From the NCBI RefSeq assembly GCF_007748115.1, contig NZ_CP036289.1:310001-374000 (forward strand): DNA of 64,000 bases, given 5' to 3'. A program made the translations under genes and the position numbers. The DNA is from Bremerella volcania. Its GTDB lineage: Bacteria > Planctomycetota > Planctomycetia > Pirellulales > Pirellulaceae. The stretch's first letter is position 1; each line of letters begins with the position of its first letter. The notes below the pieces were generated by a model. That model made no database searches, had not been told where the DNA came from, and saw nothing but the letters and a program-made list of their open reading frames with translations. Of the stretch, positions 8,970 through 16,816 are shown in pieces.

Positions 8970-10217
8970 TTATCGGCGAACGGTGACCTTCGAGCCGACC
9001 GAAAGAATGCCGTAGATGTCTTCCGAATCGCGCGAACTCATGCTGATCGAGCCGCCTGGGCCGCCGCTGCCGTGCAGGACGATTCCGCCGTCCAGGTGCA
9101 CCGCATGGCCGCCATACGGGTTGGCCGGGTCACCTGCCGTCAGGATCTTCTGCGACGCCTCGTCGTAGAACTGCGGGTTGGCTTCCTTGCGCAGTACTTC
9201 GTGTTCGCCAGCAGGAATGATGGCGCCGTTCTCGATGGTAATCGGGAATCGTCCGGCGTAGCAGCCGTCGATTTCCAACGTCAATTCGTTGTGCGTCATG
9301 TCGACCTTCGCGTGGAAGGGACCACGCAGCACTTTCAGCTTTTGGCCAGGCGTCAGATTGTTGGGGTCGGCGATGCCATTGATCCGCTGCAGCAGGATCT
9401 CAGGCACCTGAAACTGCTGAGCGATGCTGCTAAGCGTTTCGCCGCTACCCACGGTGTACGGTTCTTCCAGCGAGTGCTGCGTCGAGTAAACCACCGTGCC
9501 GGCCAGTTGGCTGAGCAGGAGGTTCAGCTTTTCCTTTTGCGAGGGATTCAGCTCGGGGCGATTGCGCCACGGGGTGAGCCGCCTCGTCGCTTCGACCAGG
9601 TCGTTCTGGCGCAGATAGACCTGGGCTTCGTCCCAGTCAGCTTGGAACGCCAGGAGCGACTGGGCCGCGTCGCCCCCCACGGGATTGGCTATGCCGCTCA
9701 TGTTGCCTTGGCTGTAGACCGAGGCCAGCTCGGTACGGGAAGTGTCCGGTGAAGTGGGGATGGGAGCTTCGCTGGAGGACGTTTCCTGGGCGGGGTTATT
9801 GGGGAGGGAGTTGCCCAGGGGGGGAAGGTCGCTGGAGCCTGCGAACTTAGGCGCGTCGTCGGAATGATCGTGGCCGTGACCATGATCGTGTTGGCCGGCC
9901 GCGCTGGCGCCGCCATCGAATGAGGGGATGTTCCCGCCTGATTGGCCGAGCTGGGGAGCGGTCAAACGTCCGCTGGCGAAACCTTTGTCATCGAACTTGG
10001 GTGCCGTGGAAGGGGTGCCCATCGGCGTAGATGGGGAAGTCGAAGGAGAACCGCCAGGCATCGCCATCTGCGAGAAGTCCGGCAGGGTGAGGTCCATGCT
10101 TTCGCTGGCATCGGCCACTTCCGGCGGGACGTCTTCCGGCTGATTCAAAACGGTGTAGACGCCGTAACCAATGGCCATGAGTACAATGACCATGCAAGCG
10201 GTTTTAATCGTTTCCAC
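8970..10217 (-). CDS. LysM and YkuD-like (L,D-transpeptidase fold) protein with the catalytic Cys replaced
   Basis: The 415-residue protein has an N-terminal membrane anchor (residues ~7-24), a long Pro/Ser/Gly-rich linker with an 'HDHGHGHDH' stretch, a LysM domain ('YTVGSGETLSSIAQQFQVP...NNLTPGQKLKVL'), and a C-terminal YkuD-like domain. In active L,D-transpeptidases the motif is HG...S.GCIRM. Here it reads 'VLHGSGGPGGSISMSSRD', with Ser (TCG codon) where the nucleophile Cys belongs and Ser for the conserved Arg. The fold is probably kept for binding peptidoglycan, not for cross-linking. The GTG start has a good GGGAGGA Shine-Dalgarno. It stands alone. Confidence 0.85.
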   Translation of the reverse strand: METIKTACMVIVLMAIGYGVYTVLNQPEDVPPEVADASESMDLTLPDFSQMAMPGGSPSTSPSTPMGTPSTAPKFDDKGFASGRLTAPQLGQSGGNIPSFDGGASAAGQHDHGHGHDHSDDAPKFAGSSDLPPLGNSLPNNPAQETSSSEAPIPTSPDTSRTELASVYSQGNMSGIANPVGGDAAQSLLAFQADWDEAQVYLRQNDLVEATRRLTPWRNRPELNPSQKEKLNLLLSQLAGTVVYSTQHSLEEPYTVGSGETLSSIAQQFQVPEILLQRINGIADPNNLTPGQKLKVLRGPFHAKVDMTHNELTLEIDGCYAGRFPITIENGAIIPAGEHEVLRKEANPQFYDEASQKILTAGDPANPYGGHAVHLDGGIVLHGSGGPGGSISMSSRDSEDIYGILSVGSKVTVRR

Positions 10218-10321
10218 CTTCGTCCTCCCTGACGATTTCGGCTCATCCCAGGCAGATCCTTCTGCCGAAGATTGATAATGCCGAGGTGTGCTCTTAACTT
10301 TGCTTTACCCATCCCAGGAAC

Positions 10322-10567
10322 ATGGTCGACAGCGACGAGTACGACGAAGATTGGATCGACGACGAGCCTGAAGACGATCAGGACGAGACGATGATCTGCC
10401 CCGAGTGCGGGGCCGAAATCTTCGACGATGTCGACGTCTGCCCGATCTGCCTGCACGCGATCATCCACGACACAAGCCCCTGGTCGGGGAAGTCGTTCAC
10501 CTGGATTCTCTTCGGCATCCTGGGCATCATCGCGACGATCGTCGCACTGGTCATGTTGTTCCCATAG
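10322..10567 (+). CDS. Small zinc-ribbon protein with C-terminal membrane helix
   Basis: The 81-residue product starts with a very acidic segment (Asp/Glu-rich, residues 3-22), followed by a zinc ribbon made of CPECG and CPICL knuckles 12 residues apart. It ends in one hydrophobic helix (about residues 58-79). The tail-anchored arrangement suggests a small membrane-associated adaptor. It is divergently placed from the YkuD-like gene with a 104-base shared upstream region. No specific function can be given. Confidence 0.75.
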   Translation: MVDSDEYDEDWIDDEPEDDQDETMICPECGAEIFDDVDVCPICLHAIIHDTSPWSGKSFTWILFGILGIIATIVALVMLFP

Positions 10568-10816
10568 CTTGTCTAGCTCAACAAGCGTTCTCAGATAGTA
10601 ACCAAACGGCCAATTCGGACAAAGGCCGGTTTTCGTGCCCTGCTAGCTGCTCCAGGAAGAGGGGGTTAGCCACCGAGGGCACAGAGAACACAGGGGAGAA
10701 GAGAAGGCATGTATGCCACGGGCTTCTGTTTGGAAAGTGACTTCCATTTAGGGTACAACGGAGATTGCTCTTCCCTTTATCTCCCCCGACGACTTCTCCC
10801 TTTCAAGGAATTCCTC

Positions 10817-11881
10817 ATGCGTCTACTCCATGTTCCGGTGGCTCTCCTCTTTGTGGTCGGCATGGCCGTCTCTCACGTCTTCGCGGCCGATACCTACCAA
10901 GTGTTCATCCTGGCTGGGCAGTCCAACATGGAAGGGAAAGCCAGTACCGAACTGTTCGAGCATCAGGCGACCTTCGCGGATACCAAGGAGTTCTTCGCGC
11001 CTTATCGAAACGAAGACAACACCAAGTGGATCGAGCGGGACGATGTGCTGATCAAGTACCTGGGACGAAAGGGGCCGCTGACCGTGGGGTACGGTTCGCG
11101 CGACAAGACCGGCCTGGAACTTGCGTTTGGTTTCGCCATGGGGGACTACTACGACGAGCCGGTCTTGCTCATTAAAACGGCCTGGGGAGGGCACTCGCTC
11201 TACCAGAAGTTTCGCCCACCCAGCGCTGGCCTGCCCAGCGAAGAAGTGCTGCAGCAGGAGTTAGCCAAGCTGCAGGAGCAGACCAAGAAGAATAACGAGA
11301 AACGCAACCGCAACGACCCGCTGCCCACCATGGAGCAGGTAAAAGCCGAGTACGGCGTCTCCTACCGGAACATGATGCAGGAAGTCGACGAGACGCTTAA
11401 AAACGCTGGCGAGCTGTTTCCGCAGCTGAAAGGAAAGCAGCCACAGATCGCAGGCTTCGTTTGGTTCCAAGGCTTCAACGACATGTTCGGCGACCATGCC
11501 CCCGGCCAGTACGAAGCGAACATGAAGCTGCTGATTCAAGACATTCGCCAGGCCTGGGATGTTCCGCAGTTGCCGGTGGTCATCGGCGCGTTGGGCCAAA
11601 ACGGCTCGTCACCCCCAGCCGAGAACATGAAGAAAATCCAAGACGCCCAGCTCGCCATGAACAACGTGCCAGAGTTCGCCGGCAACGTCAAAACGATCCG
11701 CACCGACGTCCTGGTCGACAAGACCGCCGAAGCCAAGTTCCCCAACTGGCAAGATCATTTTGAAGAGTGGAAGCTTGTGGGGTCTGATCGTCCGTATCAT
11801 TACCTGGGTAGTGCGATTTGGTATACGCGGATTGGGAATGAACTGGCTAAGACGATGATTGAGTTGAAGTCGAAGAAGTAG
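10817..11881 (+). CDS. Secreted SGNH hydrolase, sialate O-acetylesterase-like
   Basis: The 354-residue protein starts with a clear signal peptide (MRLLHVPVALLFVVGMAVS, cleavage near 'VFA-AD'). It then has the block-I motif 'VFILAGQSNMEG' with the nucleophile Ser, 'WFQGFNDM' with the Asn-containing block, and 'YHYLGSA' with the likely catalytic His near the end. This matches the sialate O-acetylesterase/DUF303 family that removes acetyl groups from sugars outside the cytoplasm. I chose the ATG at 10817 because the signal peptide begins there. The open frame extends 36 codons upstream without signal character. It is probably used for polysaccharide breakdown. Confidence 0.88.
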   Translation: MRLLHVPVALLFVVGMAVSHVFAADTYQVFILAGQSNMEGKASTELFEHQATFADTKEFFAPYRNEDNTKWIERDDVLIKYLGRKGPLTVGYGSRDKTGLELAFGFAMGDYYDEPVLLIKTAWGGHSLYQKFRPPSAGLPSEEVLQQELAKLQEQTKKNNEKRNRNDPLPTMEQVKAEYGVSYRNMMQEVDETLKNAGELFPQLKGKQPQIAGFVWFQGFNDMFGDHAPGQYEANMKLLIQDIRQAWDVPQLPVVIGALGQNGSSPPAENMKKIQDAQLAMNNVPEFAGNVKTIRTDVLVDKTAEAKFPNWQDHFEEWKLVGSDRPYHYLGSAIWYTRIGNELAKTMIELKSKK

Positions 11882-11888
11882 GCAAGTC

Positions 11889-11936
11889 GAGAAGAAGAGG
11901 ACTAACCACGGATTACACGGATGAACACGGATAGTC
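11889..11936. repeat. Left copy of the 'CCACGGATTACACGGAT' repeat
   Basis: This ~48-base segment (GAGAAGAAGAGGACTAACCA and following) reappears in inverted orientation at 13084-13137. The two copies enclose the ankyrin lipoprotein gene. Core CCACGGATTACACGGAT is also found at 27202 (variant) and 60832. Confidence 0.75.
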
Positions 11937-12117
11937 TTGCCGAGACTCAGCTATAACCATCCGTCCTCTTAACGGCTTCAGTGAAATTTGAAACAGACCA
12001 CATGCCACCATTCTATGCGGACGACGTACTGGCCACCGATTTGACTTCGCTGGGTCTTGAACCAACCTACCTGGTCATACGTGACCCTCTGTGCAATCTG
12101 CGATTAGCCCTCTTTTT

Positions 12118-13005
12118 TCATGGTGCATTTCCCGAAGGGCGCTGAGTATCTATGGGGCGGTAATTTTCGGAAAGCCACTCGATCACAGGCTCATATTCTT
12201 GAATATTGCGACCTAATTTTTGCGCCTCGGCAATTTGAAAATCGACGGCGTCCGCGACATCTCGTCCTTTCTCATCCTGAATGCTTGGGTCGGCTCCTGC
12301 TTCCAACAAGGGAACGCACAGCCGAGGTGCATTGTGAACGGCCCAATGACAGGGCGTGTAACCAAATGCTCCCTGGGTGTTTACTTCGATGCCGTGCTTG
12401 AGCATTGCATCAATGTCCTCTTCATTTGCTGGGCACGGCATTCGGCTAAGGATCAAGTGTAACATACTCGATCCACCGAGAATTGGCTGCTTAGGATCAT
12501 CGGAGTAGGGAAGCGCTGCAGTGCAATACGCGGGACGCAAGCATTGAATACTGGAGAAAAAGATATTGGAGTCTTCAACGAAGGTAACATCGTAGATTTT
12601 GTGCGGAACGTTTTCACTTAGCTTTAAGTCTGGGTTTGCACCGTTCTTAAGCAAAGTTTGAAAGGCCCCCATGTTCTCCTCCGCGAACGCCCAGTGCAGC
12701 AAGGTCAGGCCATACTTACCAGTCACATTGACATCGGGCGATTGCTTTAACAATCGCTCAAGCGTCACCTGATCCCCGGCGGAAATGGCTTCGCAGATTC
12801 GTCGAGATTCTTCTGCTTGAAAAAAGTCCTTCGGCTGCCAACCTTCCGATTGTGCAATTGTATGTCGAACCGTTTTGGGCTTTAGAAGCGTTTGGACAGG
12901 CTTCGGAAAACTAACCGGTTGCTTTTCCTGACATCCGAAGAAAAAGGCTTGCATAAACGACAGCCACACTATCCCAATAGTGATCCCATACCGTGAGCGA
13001 AACAT
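12118..13005 (-). CDS. Ankyrin-repeat lipoprotein
   Basis: From the ATG at 13005 the product is 295 residues. It begins with a signal sequence ending in a lipobox-like 'AFFFGC', which predicts lipid attachment at Cys. The mature part has ankyrin repeats: 'GKYGLTLLHWAFAEENMGAF', 'LLKNGANPDLKL' and 'FGYTPCHWAVHNAPRLCVPL..AGADPSIQ'. Such repeats bind proteins at the cell surface or in the periplasm. The longer start at 13041 would add a poor N-terminus. The gene lies alone between inverted copies of a dispersed repeat, which suggests it may have moved as a unit. It has fewer G/C-ending codons than its neighbours. Confidence 0.8.
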   Translation of the reverse strand: MFRSRYGITIGIVWLSFMQAFFFGCQEKQPVSFPKPVQTLLKPKTVRHTIAQSEGWQPKDFFQAEESRRICEAISAGDQVTLERLLKQSPDVNVTGKYGLTLLHWAFAEENMGAFQTLLKNGANPDLKLSENVPHKIYDVTFVEDSNIFFSSIQCLRPAYCTAALPYSDDPKQPILGGSSMLHLILSRMPCPANEEDIDAMLKHGIEVNTQGAFGYTPCHWAVHNAPRLCVPLLEAGADPSIQDEKGRDVADAVDFQIAEAQKLGRNIQEYEPVIEWLSENYRPIDTQRPSGNAP

Positions 13006-13083
13006 ACTCCAAGTTGTCGTTATCATAGCCATCGCTGTCACTCGATTAAATCCATCAGCATGCTTTGTCTGGACGCGCTAGTG

Positions 13084-13137
13084 CTTGTCCGTGACTATCC
13101 GTGTAATCCGTGGTTTGTCCCTCTTCTTCTCTGTGGC
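13084..13137. repeat. Right, inverted copy of the 'CCACGGATTACACGGAT' repeat
   Basis: It is the reverse complement of the copy at 11889-11936 over about 40 bases with few mismatches. It abuts the 3' end of rarA. Confidence 0.75.
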
Positions 13138-14459
13138 TAACTATCTTCGCCACGTAGCCGTTTCCGATAAACCTCGACCCGCTTCTGCAGCGTTGCTTCG
13201 AAGCCGCGGGGGACGGGGCGGTAGTATTCGCGGTCGATGCCCAGGTAGGTTTGGGCGGCGATGCCGTCGGGCGCGTTGTGGGAATACTCGTACCCTTCGC
13301 CGTGGCCGAGATCTTTGGCTCCGCCGTAATGCGTGTCGCGGAGGTGAACGGGCACGGGCTGGACGCGGCCTTCGCGGATGTCTTTTCGTGCTTCGCCGAT
13401 GGCGACCGTCGCGGCGTTGCTTTTGGGGGCACACGCCAGGTAGGCCACCGTTTGCGAAAGGGTGAGCTGGCACTCCGGCAGACCGATCATTTCGCAGGCC
13501 TGCATCGCCGAGACGGCGATCGTCAACGCATGCGGGTCGGCGTTGCCGATGTCTTCGCTGGCCGAGATGATCAGCCGCCGCGTGATGAAGCGAATGTCTT
13601 CGCCCCCTTCCAGCATCTTAGCCAGCCAGTAGATGGCCGCGTCGACGTCGCTGCCGCGGATGCTCTTGATCAGCGCGCTGGCCGTGTCGTAGTGCGTGTC
13701 GCCGTCGCGATCGTACTGCACGGCCTTCTTCTGAATCGACTCTTCGGCCAGTTGCTTGGTGAAGTGAATCGGCTGCTCGTCGCTCGAAAGAACGCCGATC
13801 TCCAGTGCGTTCAGCGCGCGCCGGGCATCGCCGTCGCACACCTCGCCCAGGAACTGGGCCGCATCGTCGTCGAGCTTCACGTCGAACTTCCCCAGCCCGC
13901 GATGCGGATCGGCCATCGCGGCATTGAGGACATCATGAATCTCTTCCGGCGTCAGCGGTTCAAACTGAAAGATCTGGCTGCGGCTGACCAGCGCGCTGTT
14001 GACCGCGAAGAACGGATTGCTGGTCGTCGCTCCGACGAGGATCACGATGCCGTTCTCGACGTCCGGCAGCAGGGCATCTTGCTGCGACTTGTTGAAGCGG
14101 TGGATCTCGTCGACGAACAGCAGTGTCTTGCGTCCGCCGGTGGCGACTTCGCTTTGGGCTTCCTGTAGTACTTCGCGCAGCTCTTTCACGCCTGAGGTCA
14201 CGGCGTTGAGCTGACGGAAGCGGGACTTCGTTTCGGATGCCAACAGCTGGGCCAGGGTCGTCTTGCCGCAGCCAGGCGGGCCATAGAAGAGGACCGAGGT
14301 CAGACGATTCGACTTGATCAATCGCCACAGCAGTTTACCTTCGGCCAAGAAGTGCTTCTGCCCGACGAATTCGCCCAGGTTACGCGGACGCATCCGGGCA
14401 GCCAGCGGTTTGGCTCGATCGAAGTTCTTGGCTTCGGCTTGTTCAAACAGGGACATCAA
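13137..14459 (-). CDS. rarA: Replication-associated recombination protein A (AAA+ ATPase)
   Basis: RarA (MgsA) acts at stalled replication forks with the clamp loader and SSB. The 440-residue length is normal. Visible features are 'LAARMRPRNLGEFVGQKHFL' at the N-terminus, Walker A 'GPPGCGKTTLA', Walker B 'LLFVDEIHRFNKSQQDAL', sensor 1 'LVGATTSNPFF' and the C-terminal tetramerisation domain with 'SEDIGNADPHAL' and 'YLGIDREYY'. Two ATGs begin the frame and the second (14456) gives the usual 'MSLFEQA' start. It is monocistronic. Confidence 0.96.
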   Translation of the reverse strand: MMSLFEQAEAKNFDRAKPLAARMRPRNLGEFVGQKHFLAEGKLLWRLIKSNRLTSVLFYGPPGCGKTTLAQLLASETKSRFRQLNAVTSGVKELREVLQEAQSEVATGGRKTLLFVDEIHRFNKSQQDALLPDVENGIVILVGATTSNPFFAVNSALVSRSQIFQFEPLTPEEIHDVLNAAMADPHRGLGKFDVKLDDDAAQFLGEVCDGDARRALNALEIGVLSSDEQPIHFTKQLAEESIQKKAVQYDRDGDTHYDTASALIKSIRGSDVDAAIYWLAKMLEGGEDIRFITRRLIISASEDIGNADPHALTIAVSAMQACEMIGLPECQLTLSQTVAYLACAPKSNAATVAIGEARKDIREGRVQPVPVHLRDTHYGGAKDLGHGEGYEYSHNAPDGIAAQTYLGIDREYYRPVPRGFEATLQKRVEVYRKRLRGEDS

Positions 14460-14667
14460 TGGGTACCGATTGGATCATGAAGCAATGACCCCTTATTGTA
14501 CGAAAATCGCCTCGCTGAAAATGGTTCAAGAAAAAGTTTGCATTCAGGCAAAACGTAACCTAAGTTACAAGTGTTCGGCCGAATGGGCCCTTCTGGACGG
14601 TTGCTCCAATCGTCTGCGGCCGAGCAAGGACACCGCACGGAGCGTTAAGCACTTTGCCGCGGTGTGA

Positions 14668-14711
14668 GCCCGACGTACGTTGAAGCTTAACAAACGTACG
14701 CCGGGTTTTTT
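14668..14711 (+). terminator. Rho-independent terminator
   Basis: GCCCGACGTACGTT (14668-14681) pairs with AACGTACGCCGGG (14693-14705) with one mismatch, followed by six Ts. No plus-strand gene is recognised just upstream, so it may end a short untranslated RNA or be a relic of a lost gene. Confidence 0.75.
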
Positions 14712-14881
14712 CATTTCTTGACTGGTCAACTCTTAGCGGCCTGCGGCTTTTCTTTTTCGCTCAGGCAAGAAGTCCTTCGAAATGGCATTCCGGCAATTTC
14801 TGCCGACGAGCTACCCCGTTTAAAATATCGTTGCCTGGACAGTTCATTACCAGCCTGCGTACTAGAAAACGCAGCTGTCGA

Positions 14882-14989
14882 TTTATTGATGTCTGCGCCC
14901 TAAATCGAATGCCTCTGCCTGCCATTTTGCCACGAATTCCGGGACTTCCGTTGGTCGCCCCTATCGGATTGGATGCGCAGACGTCAATA
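14882..14989. repeat. MITE-like element, copy 1 (108 bp)
   Basis: The ends TTGATGTCTGCGC (from 14886) and GCGCAGACGTCAA (to 14987) are inverted repeats with one mismatch and are flanked by TA on both sides. Copy 2 at 18463-18569 is almost identical and in the same orientation. Size, terminal inverted repeats and TA flanks fit a non-autonomous element moved by a Tc1/IS630-type transposase, which is inference. No canonical integron attC core sites were found. Confidence 0.7.
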
Positions 14990-15123
14990 GATCTGAAAGC
15001 GTTTCCAATGTGTTGCATCGTTCGTGAACTCGCTCGATTGAGCATGATGTTTTTTTCTTAATGTCATTGCATTTGCTATTTCATATATGAGATGATTAGG
15101 CCGGTGTAAGGGACGCATGCCAT

Positions 15124-15381
15124 ATGTACGTGATAGTATATCTTCGCAAGAATCCGTCTGAGGATAAGGGTTTATCATTCAATTCCGTCCAGTCATCGCT
15201 GGCTGGTTCGGGCTGGAGTATTGCTCCTCTGCATCCTGGTGCGGAGGACGAAGACCTGGCGAGGCAGTTTTTTGTCGAAGTGACCGATGCGCAGCAGGGG
15301 CAGATGGTTCAGGACCAGCTGTCCAAGCTCGATGAAGTAGAAGCGGTGTATACAAAGCCACCCGAGGGACCTCCCTCATAG
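15124..15381 (+). CDS. Small protein resembling a subtilase prodomain
   Basis: The 85-residue protein has alternating strand/helix character: 'MYVIVYLRKNP', a middle region ending 'ARQFFVEVTD', a helix 'QQGQMVQDQLSKL', and a tail 'DEVEAVYTKPPEGPP'. The tail is typical of I9-like prodomains just before the catalytic domain of S8 (subtilisin-like) proteases, but no protease domain follows: the frame stops 0.2 kb before the insertion element. It may be a stand-alone inhibitor-like domain or what is left of a truncated protease gene. An AAGGGA Shine-Dalgarno lies 11 bases before the ATG. Confidence 0.55.
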   Translation: MYVIVYLRKNPSEDKGLSFNSVQSSLAGSGWSIAPLHPGAEDEDLARQFFVEVTDAQQGQMVQDQLSKLDEVEAVYTKPPEGPPS

Positions 15382-15628
15382 CTCTCGGTTACTGAGTAGA
15401 TAGGCACGCTCTACGATCTTGCGTTCCCGCGACACTACCAGGCGAATGACGGCGACCTGGTAATGTTCAACAATTTCTTTAGTAGGGGAGATCAAGAATG
15501 GCAAAACGAAAAGGGGCGCCGAAGAAGCGGGCAAACGGTCGCACGGACGTCAGTAACGCATCGGAATTTCAACAACGAGAACTGATTTTTATCGCTGCGT
15601 GACCTGCCCCCACGAATGAAACCAGTCT

Positions 15629-16492
15629 TTAAGTTGTAGTCTTCAAGGATTCTTCCAGGGGAAGGTGCTGGAGCGTAGCGGAAGCAGCTTCCCCTGGAAG
15701 AATTGCCTCCGGTGCCGGTGGACGGTACCCCAGCGAACTGTGCGGGCGTACCGTGTTGTACTCGACTCGCCACCGTTCGATCAACACTTTTGCCTCCAGC
15801 AGCGTGTCGAAGATCTCTCGATCGAGTAGTTCATCTCGCAGCTTCCCGTTGAAGGATTCGATGTAGCCATTCTCCCACGGGCTGCCAGGTTCGATGTACA
15901 GGGTGTTCACCTCGACTCGCTCCAGCCAGTCACGGACCTTAGTGGCGGTGAACTCTGAGCCGTTGTCGCTGCGAATGAAGTCTGGCACGCCACGGCGAAC
16001 GAACAGGTCGCTAAGACGCTCCAAGACATCCTCGCTGGTCAGTTGACGAGCCACATCGATCGCCAAGCACTCGCGAGTATACTCGTTGATCAGCGTCAGC
16101 ATACGGAAGGCTCGACCATCGTGCGTTCGGTGATGCACGAAGTCATAGCTCCAGACCTCATCACGATGACTCGGCCGCAGGCGAACGCACGAACCATCAT
16201 TAAGCCACAGGCGACGTCGTTTCGGCTGCCTTTTTGGTACTTTCAAGCCCTCGCGACGCCATAAGCGTTCGATGCGTTTATGGTTCACCTGCCAACCTTT
16301 CCGGCGTAACATCTCAGTGATTCGCCGATAGCCATAACGGCCATACTGTTCAGCAAGTTCAATCATCTCCCGGACCAGGCGAGGCTCGTCGTCGGGGACC
16401 CAGCGAACACGGCGCTGAGTGGAACGAGGCTGTCCCAGCACCCGGCAGGCCCTCCGTTCTGATACTCGCTCGCGTCCCAAAGTATCTCGCAC
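15629..16492 (-). CDS. IS3-family transposase OrfB (DDE catalytic domain)
   Basis: OrfB carries the integrase-type DDE core: first Asp in 'EVWSYDFVHHRTHDGR', second Asp in 'FIRSDNGSEFTA', and Glu in 'NGYIESFNGKLRDELL'. An HTH_21-like segment ('YRRITEMLRRKGWQVNHKRI') precedes it. A GTG at 16492 could start it alone, but the same frame is open up to the slippery site at 16531 inside OrfA, so the main product is probably an OrfAB fusion of about 391 residues made by -1 frameshifting. It catalyses transposition of the element. Confidence 0.95.
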   Translation of the reverse strand: MRDTLGRERVSERRACRVLGQPRSTQRRVRWVPDDEPRLVREMIELAEQYGRYGYRRITEMLRRKGWQVNHKRIERLWRREGLKVPKRQPKRRRLWLNDGSCVRLRPSHRDEVWSYDFVHHRTHDGRAFRMLTLINEYTRECLAIDVARQLTSEDVLERLSDLFVRRGVPDFIRSDNGSEFTATKVRDWLERVEVNTLYIEPGSPWENGYIESFNGKLRDELLDREIFDTLLEAKVLIERWRVEYNTVRPHSSLGYRPPAPEAILPGEAASATLQHLPLEESLKTTT

Positions 16493-16524
16493 GTGCTCGA
16501 CGATTCGCCGTCGCTTGTCCGGGC

Positions 16525-16803
16525 TCAGAAGTTTCCCGAAGCGGCTTCCTTCAGGATCGCCTTGTCGAGTTCGGCATCAGCCAGCAGTCGCTTCAGGCGA
16601 GCATTCTCCTTCTCGAGCTCTTTCAAACGCTTGGCCTGATCGGTACGAACACCGCCGTACTCCTTCCGCCAGCGATAGTAAGTCTGCTCCGTGACGCCGA
16701 TCGCCTTGCAGGCCTGGGCAATCGTCTTGTCCTGAGAGAGAAGCACCTCCGCTTCGCGGAGATGCTGGATGATCTGCTCAGGCGTGAATCTTCTTCTAGG
16801 CAT
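16525..16803 (-). CDS. IS3-family transposase OrfA (HTH, leucine zipper)
   Basis: The 92-residue OrfA starts 'MPRRRFTPEQIIQHLREAE' and contains a helix-turn-helix ('TIAQACKAIGVTEQTYYRWR') and a coiled coil ('RLKELEKENARLKRLLAD') for DNA binding and multimerisation. It matches the IS407 group closely ('YRWRKEYGG', 'DKAILKEAASGNF'). The ATG at 16803 is preferred over the longer frame that starts at 16839. The stop lies three bases after the slippery heptamer. Confidence 0.93.
   Translation of the reverse strand: MPRRRFTPEQIIQHLREAEVLLSQDKTIAQACKAIGVTEQTYYRWRKEYGGVRTDQAKRLKELEKENARLKRLLADAELDKAILKEAASGNF
16531..16537 (-). promoter_or_regulatory. -1 ribosomal frameshift site GGGAAAC
   Basis: On the minus strand the heptamer G GGA AAC fits X XXY YYZ, is in phase with OrfA, and is followed by TTC TGA. 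Slipping by -1 reads CTT CTG AGC into the OrfB frame. This is the standard way IS3-family elements make OrfAB. Confidence 0.8.
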
Positions 16804-16816
16804 AAGAAATCTCCCT

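Larger units (their letters stand above)
14460..15123. other. Island left border, intergenic
   Basis: No gene of normal character is seen in these 664 bases. The segment holds a plus-strand terminator (14668-14711), a GTAAC-CTAA-GTTAC palindrome near 14554, and the first MITE-like element (14882-14989). Base composition is lower in G+C than the flanks, marking the start of an accessory island. Confidence 0.5.

Noticed and set aside
14644-14698. GTTAAGC and GCTTAAC pair, recalling attC core sites
   Set aside because: Two isolated 7-mers in the wrong order, partly inside a terminator stem; likely chance.
14882-14989. Integron attC site
   Set aside because: Size and hairpin fit roughly, but the RYYYAAC and GTTRRRY core sites are absent at the ends; TA-flanked inverted repeats fit a MITE better.
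15498-15599. Short plus-strand gene starting MAKRKGAPKK interrupted by the IS
   Set aside because: It has a ribosome-site-like GGGGAG, but after removal of the IS it stops within a few codons and overlaps the minus-strand gene; not enough support.
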